NCBI GenBank assembly: GCA_028821455.1
Contig: JAPPGE010000080.1
Coordinates: 1-35,255 of the forward strand
From: a bacterium
GTDB taxonomy: Bacteria; Pseudomonadota; Alphaproteobacteria; SP197
Direction: 5' to 3'
DNA length: 35,255 nt
This document shows, piece after piece, positions 7,046 through 13,320 of the stretch; positions within the stretch are counted from its first letter, which is position 1, and every line of letters begins with the position of its first letter. The position numbers and the translations under genes were made by a program. The notes below the pieces were generated by a model. That model worked only from the letters and a program-made list of their open reading frames with translations, had not been told where the DNA came from and did not search any database.

Positions 7046-7260
7046 AGGTGCGATACATCCACCGTTTCTCGGTGTTGATCTCCGAAGTGCTCCCGGACTT
7101 CGACCCACCCATGCTCTATTTGCATGATGGATAGCCATGCGGCATGGCAGAGATCCTCTTGCGAGATATCGCCGGACGATCCCCGACAGAACTTCACATC
7201 TACATGCTTCCTTCCCTCTGTCTCAAAGAGAGTTTGAAGTAACCTCTCCCTGGCGGTCAT
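7042..7260 (-). CDS. small protein coupled to the ImmA/IrrE-like gene
   Basis: 72 aa from the ATG at 7260 (MTARERLLQTLFETEGRKHV), preceded by AAGGAGATCATC, a good ribosome site. Further segments are VDVKFCRGSSGDISQEDLC, HAAWLSIMQIEHGW and VEVREHFGDQHRETVDVSHL. No domain was recognised. The start-stop overlap with the downstream gene implies stoichiometric expression, so a two-component module (possibly toxin-antitoxin-like or regulatory) is plausible but not shown. Confidence 0.6.
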   Translation of the reverse strand: MTARERLLQTLFETEGRKHVDVKFCRGSSGDISQEDLCHAAWLSIMQIEHGWVEVREHFGDQHRETVDVSHL

Positions 7261-7409
7261 GATGATCTCCTTAGTATTAGTCTTGGAGCAGTGGGATGAA
7301 GGCCACGTTTGTCTTGTGGCGGCATCATGCAGCCCCAGACACACTGCTTCCAATTAAGCACATACATCGTTTGGACGGCACAGTCAATAACACTTTAGCC
7401 TGTTGCAAC
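7261..7409. other. spacer between passenger genes
   Basis: AT-richer than the window average and presumably holds the promoter of the minus-strand pair. No clear -35/-10 pair could be fixed. Confidence 0.3.
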
Positions 7410-7628
7410 TCAACCCCACCTCGCAGTCGCGGCCTGGCGCGCGATCTCGCTTCGCTGTTCCGATGTGAGCGCAGCGGCACGCGCACGACCGCCGGCGACG
7501 CCTGCTTTGCGCTTCGCCGGCTGCTTGTTGGTTGTCTCTTCGATCTCGCCAGTGGCGATCCGTGCGACGTGGACGGCGCAACCTACCACGTCGGCTGGGC
7601 GTTTCTCGTCCCGCGGCCCTTTAGGCAC
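7410..7628 (-). CDS. small basic conserved protein (MPKGPxxxKRPADV family)
   Basis: 72 aa from a GTG at 7628, giving VPKGPRDEKRPADVVGCAVH, then VARIATGEIEETTNKQ and a C-terminal AAALTSEQRSEIARQAATAR. This pattern is common in alphaproteobacterial accessory regions: an N-terminal 'PKGP..kRPADvig.av.v..iatGe' and a C-terminal 'ALTpeqR.eIArkAA.aRW'. Its function is unknown to me; the basic C-terminus suggests nucleic-acid binding. A short upstream frame (MTDRNRETL, ending at 7632) may couple its translation. It is a passenger of the IS1-type unit. Confidence 0.7.
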   Translation of the reverse strand: MPKGPRDEKRPADVVGCAVHVARIATGEIEETTNKQPAKRKAGVAGGRARAAALTSEQRSEIARQAATARWG

Positions 7629-7804
7629 GCTCAGAGCGTCTCCCTGTTGCGGTCGGTCATGTCGGGTCTCCCTTCCTTAGCTAGAGTAGATACACAAGAT
7701 ACCTGGGACACATCGCACCAATGCGGCCAGCAATCAACATGATGTTTACACCGCCTGGACAGTATGGAAGCCTCGTCACACTACGTCAAATAGGGTGAAC
7801 TGAC

Positions 7805-8203
7805 ATGACGGCCAGAAGCAAGTGGAAGATTGCAGCGTTGGTCGCTGTGATCCTGGTGTTCGCTGTCGTGTTGAGCCCTGTCCATGGCCAAGACGAAGGT
7901 TTATTTTTATTGGATGATGCTGCTGTGACTTCACTTCTGGACATTCCTGCCGTGGAGAAGTGCAGTGATGGCAAACGATTCAGGAGTGACCTGTGCATCC
8001 CTGAGAATGTCGATGCCATAGAAGGTGTAGCCACCATACCCGAGATTGTGGAAAAGGCGCGACGATCAGCATGTACTCGTCTCGCAGTAGAAACGTTGGA
8101 TACAACCGATGTTGATGATCTAAGCACCCTTCTCGATGCAATGAAGCGTCACTGTGTGGGTTGGGATTCCTCCGTGTGGCGCTTGTGGGGACTTGAATGG
8201 TGA
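7805..8203 (+). CDS. secreted or periplasmic cysteine-containing protein, transposon passenger
   Basis: 132 aa with AGGGTGA as ribosome site. A clear signal peptide (MTARSKWKIAALVAVILVFA, then VVLSPVHGQ) is probably cleaved after HGQ or shortly before. The mature part has four cysteines (EKCSDGK, DLCIPEN, SACTRLA, KRHCVGW), enough for two disulfides, which fits an exported protein. No family was recognised. It faces the other passengers and ends 30 bp before the right inverted repeat. Codon use is less GC-biased than in the chromosomal genes at the right of the window. Confidence 0.65.
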   Translation: MTARSKWKIAALVAVILVFAVVLSPVHGQDEGLFLLDDAAVTSLLDIPAVEKCSDGKRFRSDLCIPENVDAIEGVATIPEIVEKARRSACTRLAVETLDTTDVDDLSTLLDAMKRHCVGWDSSVWRLWGLEW

Positions 8204-8232
8204 TCTCACTGACGAGTACCTACGGGTGAACG

Positions 8233-8286
8233 CCGAATCCTGATCGGCCCGCGACCTACCGCAAGATTTCAAACTGAGACACTACC
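8233..8286. repeat. right terminal inverted repeat and 3' stump of a second transposase copy
   Basis: The plus strand encodes PNPDRPATYRKISN and a stop at 8278, the same C-terminus as the complete transposase (one Ile-to-Thr change), then the outer end CTGAGACACTACC. Similarity stops abruptly at 8232. Confidence 0.82.
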
Positions 8287-8294
8287 GAGCCGCG
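8287..8294. repeat. target-site duplication, right copy
   Basis: GAGCCGCG, identical to 5507-5514. Confidence 0.85.
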
Positions 8295-8691
8295 AGACCC
8301 TTGCGCTTATGACAATTTTCGGCGCCGACCAGCTTCAGAGCGAAGATCCAATAACCGAGGCCGGCGACATCTGAACGCCGCACTTTCAGCGTTCGGACTG
8401 GCATTGTCTGCAAGTGGTGAATCGACATGACACCGTCGGCGAAACTGGCTTTGTTGGCACCGAAGCTCGAGAACAATACCAAGCCGGGACGGTCGGTTAC
8501 TGAAAATCCTGCTTGACGGGAAACGCCCCGGTACAGAAGAGGCGACCTGATAGAGCAGGATCGCAGATGGCGACGGGTGATCGGCAGGGGATTGAGATGC
8601 GTGGCGCAACAAGTGCGCCGATACGTTGCGATGCTTCGCCCAGTCATCCAGAATGTCGGAGACCGTCGTGGTCCCGTTTGGAGAAATCAGG
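8295..8691. other. gap with no confident gene
   Basis: Minus frames at 8647-8282 and 8936-8307 are open but show no ribosome site, no domain and poor composition. A segment of the first (GFSVTDRPGLVLFSSFGANK) is the only part that looks protein-like and could be a fossil gene interrupted by the transposon. Confidence 0.35.
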
Positions 8692-8859
8692 ATGAGCGTT
8701 GAACTGATCGCCATCATCGCTGCTGCGGTCTCCCTCGCCGGACTGATCCTGACCGTGCCAGGGCACCTGACCGCACGGCTTACGGCGGTCGAGAAGGAGA
8801 CGGCTCGTGTTGCGGGCCTGCTTGAAGGACTCGGCTTGGCCCAACGCATTCCGGAATAG
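8692..8859 (+). CDS. small single-membrane-helix protein with coiled-coil tail
   Basis: 55 aa. GGAG lies 10 nt before the ATG. The N-terminal helix MSVELIAIIAAAVSLAGLIL spans the membrane; the tail TARLTAVEKETARVAGLLEG is a short amphipathic coiled coil. This layout (N-terminal membrane helix, then 'l...vaRveGLLEGl') recurs in small proteins next to toxin-antitoxin and repeat-rich loci. Function unknown. Confidence 0.55.
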   Translation: MSVELIAIIAAAVSLAGLILTVPGHLTARLTAVEKETARVAGLLEGLGLAQRIPE

Positions 8860-9096
8860 GACGCAGCGGCGGACAAGGTCATCGCTCTGGCTGCTGCGTT
8901 CAATGCTCGCGGCGTGTGCTGGTAGCAAATGCCCATGCAGCTAACGTTTCAAGCACACCCGGCGTGGTGAAGTAACGGACCTGCTCGGATGCGTGGGCAC
9001 TGGCCTCGCCGGCTTTCGGTCTTGAGTCATTGCGCCAGACTCCATTTGGAGTCCTGTTGCATTTGCACCGCTCAGACGTCCGTCCGACGGCGCCCC

Positions 9097-9525
9097 TCAA
9101 CCACGCGCCAGCCGAGACAGACGACGACCTGCGCCAGACTCCACTCTCTCCCTCAACTCCGGGAAGGCGATCCAGAAGCGGGCGATGAGATCTCTCCGGG
9201 CGCCGGCATTGTAATCCTCGAAAGTGTCGGCCAGGACGGCTAGCGCCTCCGCCAGTCTTCTGTCCGAGACCGCCACCCCCTCACTCGGCACCGGGCGGGC
9301 AGGTATGGCCCTTGCCTGTGCCGATGGTTCGCCATACAGAATCCACGATGCGTCGCACCCGAGCCCGCGAGCGTACCTCTCCGCGGCGACAGGGCGAATG
9401 CCCCTGCTGCCATTCTCATGTCCGAGATATGTCGACGGAGTCACGCCGAGCGCTTCCGCAGCAGCGGTTGCACTGGTGTGACCTGCATGTTCGCGGGCTT
9501 GTCTGAGTCGTTCCCAAGGTTCCAT
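9097..9525 (-). CDS. XRE-family phage-type repressor
   Basis: 142 aa. The N-terminal helix-turn-helix lies in MEPWERLRQAREHAGHTSAT, AAAEALGVTPSTYLGHENGS and RGIRPVAAERYARGLGCDAS. A linker (WILYGEPSAQARAIPARPVP) and a C-terminal helical region (RLAEALAVLADTFEDYNAGA) follow. No LexA/CI Ser-Lys peptidase core is present, so it would be a short repressor without self-cleavage. It is divergent from a Cro-like gene, as in temperate-phage immunity regions. Its ATG sits only about 7 bases after a TATACT -10 element (minus strand), so its mRNA may be leaderless. Confidence 0.8.
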   Translation of the reverse strand: MEPWERLRQAREHAGHTSATAAAEALGVTPSTYLGHENGSRGIRPVAAERYARGLGCDASWILYGEPSAQARAIPARPVPSEGVAVSDRRLAEALAVLADTFEDYNAGARRDLIARFWIAFPELRERVESGAGRRLSRLARG

Positions 9526-9600
9526 GCATAGAGTATATCATATTGGACTATGCATGACGCATTGACAGAGTGCGTTATCGTGCTATGCTTTACGCATGAG
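9523..9600. promoter_or_regulatory. divergent promoters and palindromic operators of the repressor/Cro-like pair
   Basis: Plus strand: TTGACA (9562-9567), a 16-bp spacer and TATGCT (9584-9589), with the ATG of the next gene at 9596, so transcription probably starts at or next to the ATG. Minus strand: TATACT just before the repressor ATG. The inverted pair ATGCATAG (9524-9531) and CTATGCAT (9548-9555), and an ACGCA/TGCGT pair around the -35, are good operator candidates. Confidence 0.6.
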
Positions 9601-9793
9601 CACGGCAACGCGCATAGCCTCTGCACGGAAACACCTCGGACTCTCCCAAGAGCAGCCGACGAGTCTCTCGCGCGTGCACCAATCGGATGTAGTGCACTGG
9701 AGGTTGGGCCAGGTCGAGCTGCATAACTTGTTCGTGCGCACCGTCGAGGCCATCGCCGACGCCAATGTTGTCTGTTCTCTGGAGGTTGCATGA
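9596..9793 (+). CDS. Cro-like XRE helix-turn-helix protein
   Basis: 65 aa: MSTATRIASARKHLGLSQEQ, then PTSLSRVHQSDVVHWRLGQV, then ELHNLFVRTVEAIADANVVC and SLEVA. This is the length and layout of a single-domain XRE/Cro regulator (helix 2 LSQEQ..SLS, recognition helix HQSDVVHWR, C-terminal helix for dimerisation). Several residues deviate from the consensus, such as 'PTSLSRVHQ' for the usual 'LA..aGVsq'. It is transcribed from a near-consensus leaderless promoter, divergent from the repressor, and its stop overlaps the next start by ATGA. Confidence 0.62.
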   Translation: MSTATRIASARKHLGLSQEQPTSLSRVHQSDVVHWRLGQVELHNLFVRTVEAIADANVVCSLEVA

Positions 9794-10155
9794 TCCGGCG
9801 CCGGATGTCCCCGGAACGCCGGGCCCGCATCCTCGCCGAGTACGGTGGGATGTGCGGGATCTGCGGGCGGACGATCGCGGATGACGAATACGAGATCGAC
9901 CACGTGATCCCTCTCGGCCTCGGCGGTACGGACGACGACAGCAACCTCCAGCCCGTGCATCTCGCGTGCCACAGGACGAAGACCTACGGCGGCCGGTTGA
10001 CTCGCGGTGACGTCCGCGAGATTGCGAAGGCGAAGCGGATCGCACGCAGGCGACAGGGCGCCCGGCCAAACCGGCCGCTGACGTACCGCGACCTGGTAAG
10101 GAGCGTCGACGGCACCGTGAGCGTGCGTGACGGCTCCGAGGCGAGGATGCGATGA
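9790..10155 (+). CDS. HNH endonuclease
   Basis: 121 aa. The HNH core is complete: CGICGRTIADDEYEIDHVIP with the first Cys pair and the DH, then LGLGGTDDDSNLQPVHLACH with the Asn and final C..H. The basic N-terminus (MIRRRMSPERRARILAEYGG) and C-terminus would contact DNA. Small HNH proteins of this kind occur in phages (terminase-associated nicking) and as restriction or homing nucleases. Here it is coupled to a Cro-like regulator, suggesting early or regulated expression from a phage-derived module. No terminase or capsid genes are nearby. Confidence 0.82.
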   Translation: MIRRRMSPERRARILAEYGGMCGICGRTIADDEYEIDHVIPLGLGGTDDDSNLQPVHLACHRTKTYGGRLTRGDVREIAKAKRIARRRQGARPNRPLTYRDLVRSVDGTVSVRDGSEARMR

Positions 10156-10162
10156 TGGCAAC

Positions 10163-10384
10163 ATGACCAAGGCCATCCTGATCATCTATCTGGCGTTCCC
10201 GCCGCACGGCGGTCAGGTGTTGCAATCAATCACCCATCTGTGGGCATCGGACGGTCCTCGCATCGTTGCTGTCTGAGACGACCCGTCGTGCCTCCCGCAA
10301 TGGGTGCTCGTCTGGTCACGTGCCGCCGACTTCATCGTGCGGGTGGCGTGCGTCGAGGTCGAGACGCGGAATGGCGCCTTCTGA
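10163..10384 (+). pseudogene. small protein with one in-frame stop
   Basis: It starts MTKAILIIYLAFPPHGGQVL (a short hydrophobic N-terminus), meets a TGA at 10274-10276, and continues in the same frame as PSCLPQWVLVWSRAADFIVR, VACVEVETRNGAF to a stop at 10384. The layout (hydrophobic start, later Cys residues, 'aCVEV' end) resembles small exported proteins common in phage-like regions. The 37-residue first part might still be made. Confidence 0.35.
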
Positions 10385-10737
10385 TGGTTGAAATCCAGCA
10401 CCTCGTGCGGGCAGGAATCCCTCCCGACCCCAGCTGACACGCCCGTCCGGACTCCGCGAGATCCGTCCCGAGGATGGCATCCTCTCGCCAGGACGCCGCC
10501 GCCAAGCCTCAACAATGTTCGAAATCCGTCGTCATGCCGCCGATGCAGCCACCTGACACCCGCATCGGGCCTCGAGGCGGATGAGTCCGGTGACCGCACA
10601 GGCAGGATTTGTGCCGTATAGCGCCAAGTTCGCCACTGCGCATGACTCTCGATTGACCTGTCGTACAACGATGGCAAACATCCGTTCGCTCGCCAGCATG
10701 CACGGGTTCGTGGAGGACGACTGACTTCGGGGGCGTT
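10385..10737. other. gap, probable upstream region of the primase-helicase gene
   Basis: No frame with convincing coding character. A GGGGG run 5 nt before the GTG at 10738 is the only translation signal seen. Confidence 0.4.
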
Positions 10738-13206
10738 GTGACGCACAGGACATCGAATCGCAGGGAAGCGGCCCTCATACGCGAACGGCTTCATCGCCTC
10801 GCAGCCGAGAAGTCCACCCTTGAGGCCCGACTCGCCGACATTGAGGGTCTGGGAACCGATGCGGAAGACGGGTTGCGTCCTTCAGCGTCGCTCACCAGGC
10901 ATTCGCCGGCACAGGACAAGATCGCGTTGTTCAGATCCCTGTTTGGCGGTCGCGAGGATGTCTATCCGAAGCGCTGGGAAAACGCCCGGACGGGCAAGGC
11001 GGGCTATGCGCCGGTCTGTGCCAACGAGTGGGCGCCGCGAATCTGCGGAAAGCCGCGCGTCAGGTGCGGCGCATGTTCCCACCAGGCTTTCCTGATGGTG
11101 ACCGACGAGGCGATCGTCGGTCATCTGCGCGGACGCCACACGCTCGGCGTCTATCCCATACTGCCCGATGACAGCTGCCAGTTTCTCGCGGCGGACTTCG
11201 ACGGGGAGACCTGGCGGCGGGATGCCGGGGCCTTCCTCGAAGCCTGCCGTTCGAAGAGGGTGCCGGCGGCCCTCGAACGTTCGCGTTCAGGGAATGGCGG
11301 GCATGTCTGGATCTTCTTTGCCGAATTCGTGCCGGCCGTCCTTGCGCGCCGTCTCGGCACCCTTCTTCTGACCGAGACGATGGAGTGCCACCCGGATATC
11401 GGGTTCCAGTCCTACGACCGCTTCTTTCCGAGCCAGGATACCCTGCCGGCGGGCGGCTTCGGCAATCTCATCGCGCTTCCCCTTCAGGGCGGTCCCCGTG
11501 AGAGCGGCAACAGTGTTTTCCTCGGTGAGGATTTCGAACCCCATGCCGACCAGTGGGCGTTCCTTTCTTCGCTTCAGCGCCTGACGCTGGCGGACCTGAC
11601 GGCCATCGTCGACGCAGCCAGCCGCGAGGGCCGGATTGTCGGTCTCCGGCTGCCATTGGACGAGGATGACCAGGAACCCTGGACGGCCCGGCCGTCTCGG
11701 CGCCGGCCGCTGCCCGCCATCAACGGACCGCTTCCGGAGCGGATCGAGGTGGTTCTGGGTGACCAGCTCTACATCCCGCGTGCAGGACTGCCACCGGGTC
11801 TGATCAACCGGATCGTCCGTCTCGCCGCCTTCCAGAATCCCGCCTTCTACAGCGCCCAGGCCATGCGGCGCTCCACCTTCGGCATTCCTCGCATCGTCGC
11901 CTGCGCCGAATTGCTGTCGCATCACATCGCCTTGCCGCGCGGCTGCCGAGAGGCACTTGAGCAACTGATGGAAGAGACCGGCATAGGCGTGGACCTGCGC
12001 GACGAGAGCAATGGCGGGCACCCGCTGGAGGCCGCCTTCCTCGGTGAGTTGTCCCCGGAGCAGCGAACCGCGGCCACAGCGCTGCTGGACCAGGAGACAG
12101 GCGTCCTTGCGGCGGCGACCGGCTTCGGCAAGACCGTCATCGCCGCTTCCGTCATCGCTTCCCGCGGGACCAGTACTCTGGTGCTCGTTCATCGCCGCCA
12201 GCTCATGGAACAGTGGATCGCGCGCCTCGGGGCGTTTCTTGATCTTCCCCCATCCGCAATCGGACAGATCGGCGGCGGCCGGCGCAGGCCCGGTGGTCTC
12301 GTCGATGTCGGTGTCATCCAGAGCCTGGTGCGCAACGGCGAAGTGGACGATGTCGTTGCCGACTACGGACATCTGGTGGTCGATGAGTGCCATCATCTCT
12401 CCGCCGTCAGTTTCGAGATGGTCGCGCGCCGGGCGAAGGCCAGGTATGTCCTGGGCCTCTCCGCCACGATCACCCGCAAGGACGGTCACCATCCGATCGT
12501 GTTCATGCAGTGCGGTCCGGTCCGGTTCCGGACGAACGCCAGGGCGCAGGCCCGGCAGCGCCCGTTCGGGCACCGGGCGATCCTGCGCCCGACGGCGTTC
12601 CAGATGCCTCTGGGGCTGAACGGCGAGAGAACGCCGATCCAGCACATCTACGCGGCGCTGGCGGCGGACGACCGTCGCAACGACATGATCTTCGACGACG
12701 TGCTGCAGGCGCTGGAAGAAGGCCGCTCGCCCATCCTGCTCACCGAGCGCAGGGACCATGCCCATCGCCTTGCGGACCGCCTCGGCAGGTTTGCCCGGAA
12801 TGTGCTGGTCCTTCGCGGAGGAATGGGCACCCGGCAGCGCCGCGAGGTCATGCAGCGCCTCGACGATGTTCCCGAGACCGAGGAGCGGGTGCTGGTGGCG
12901 ACAGGGCGTTATGTAGGCGAGGGTTTCGACGACGTCCGCCTCGATACGCTGTTTCTGGCGATGCCGATTTCGTGGAAGGGAACGCTGGCGCAGTACGTCG
13001 GCCGTCTTCACCGCCTGCATGCCGCGAAGCAGGAGGTGCAGGTCTACGACTATGTCGACGACGACGTGCCAATGCTGAAACGCATGAGCGAGAAGCGCCT
13101 CCGGGGCTACGAGAGCCTCGGCTATACGGTGGAGAGGGCAACCGACAGACTGTTGTCGGTCGCAGCACCGGACTCACAGTCGCTGTTCGATTTCCGGCAC
13201 AGGTAG
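10738..13206 (+). CDS. TOTE-type primase plus DEAD/DEAH helicase fusion
   Basis: 822 aa from a GTG; no earlier plausible start. After a short coiled coil (RREAALIRERLHRLAAEKST) comes an archaeo-eukaryotic primase-type domain of the TOTE conflict-system class, roughly residues 55-300. It has KIALFRSLFGGREDVYPKRW, a Cys cluster (CANEW, RICGK, RCGAC), FLAADFD with the metal-binding DxD, RSRSGNGGHVWIFF with the S..H motif, and GNLIALPLQ. The C-terminal half is an SF2 helicase: AAATGFGKT (near 460), VVDECHH (near 548), LSATITRKDG, GRYVGEGFDD and QYVGRLHRLH. Proteins of this design occur in predicted NTP-dependent immune systems. The two neighbours are also nucleic-acid enzymes or conflict-like, supporting a defence role. 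The exact substrate is unknown. Confidence 0.85.
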   Translation: MTHRTSNRREAALIRERLHRLAAEKSTLEARLADIEGLGTDAEDGLRPSASLTRHSPAQDKIALFRSLFGGREDVYPKRWENARTGKAGYAPVCANEWAPRICGKPRVRCGACSHQAFLMVTDEAIVGHLRGRHTLGVYPILPDDSCQFLAADFDGETWRRDAGAFLEACRSKRVPAALERSRSGNGGHVWIFFAEFVPAVLARRLGTLLLTETMECHPDIGFQSYDRFFPSQDTLPAGGFGNLIALPLQGGPRESGNSVFLGEDFEPHADQWAFLSSLQRLTLADLTAIVDAASREGRIVGLRLPLDEDDQEPWTARPSRRRPLPAINGPLPERIEVVLGDQLYIPRAGLPPGLINRIVRLAAFQNPAFYSAQAMRRSTFGIPRIVACAELLSHHIALPRGCREALEQLMEETGIGVDLRDESNGGHPLEAAFLGELSPEQRTAATALLDQETGVLAAATGFGKTVIAASVIASRGTSTLVLVHRRQLMEQWIARLGAFLDLPPSAIGQIGGGRRRPGGLVDVGVIQSLVRNGEVDDVVADYGHLVVDECHHLSAVSFEMVARRAKARYVLGLSATITRKDGHHPIVFMQCGPVRFRTNARAQARQRPFGHRAILRPTAFQMPLGLNGERTPIQHIYAALAADDRRNDMIFDDVLQALEEGRSPILLTERRDHAHRLADRLGRFARNVLVLRGGMGTRQRREVMQRLDDVPETEERVLVATGRYVGEGFDDVRLDTLFLAMPISWKGTLAQYVGRLHRLHAAKQEVQVYDYVDDDVPMLKRMSEKRLRGYESLGYTVERATDRLLSVAAPDSQSLFDFRHR

Positions 13207-13320
13207 ACGTTGCATTGTGGCACCATGCCTTCGCCGGTCGGTCGTTCGACGTTCATGCACAGCAAGGAAACAATTGGACGAAAGTGAGGTCTGGAGGGGC
13301 AGCAGTGTCGAACGTATGGG

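Larger units (their letters stand above)
5515..8286. mobile_element. IS1-family transposon-like unit with passenger genes (2772 bp)
   Basis: The unit is bounded by 54-bp inverted ends (5515-5568 and 8233-8286, one mismatch) and an 8-bp direct repeat GAGCCGCG on both sides. The whole segment therefore inserted as one piece. It contains one complete IS1-type transposase gene at the left and 1.8 kb of cargo. The right end encodes the last residues of the same transposase (PNPDRPATYRKISN and stop), in the opposite orientation. It is best explained as a composite transposon whose second IS copy was deleted to its terminus, or as an IS that captured DNA. Ordinary IS1 elements are about 0.8-1.2 kb with no cargo. 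Confidence 0.82.

Noticed and set aside
8307..8936. 209-residue minus frame
   Set aside because: It overlaps the better supported small membrane protein gene on the plus strand and crosses composition changes without a domain.
11287..13020. 577-residue open frame antisense to the primase-helicase
   Set aside because: It has no recognisable domain and is a GC-bias shadow of a gene with clear motifs.
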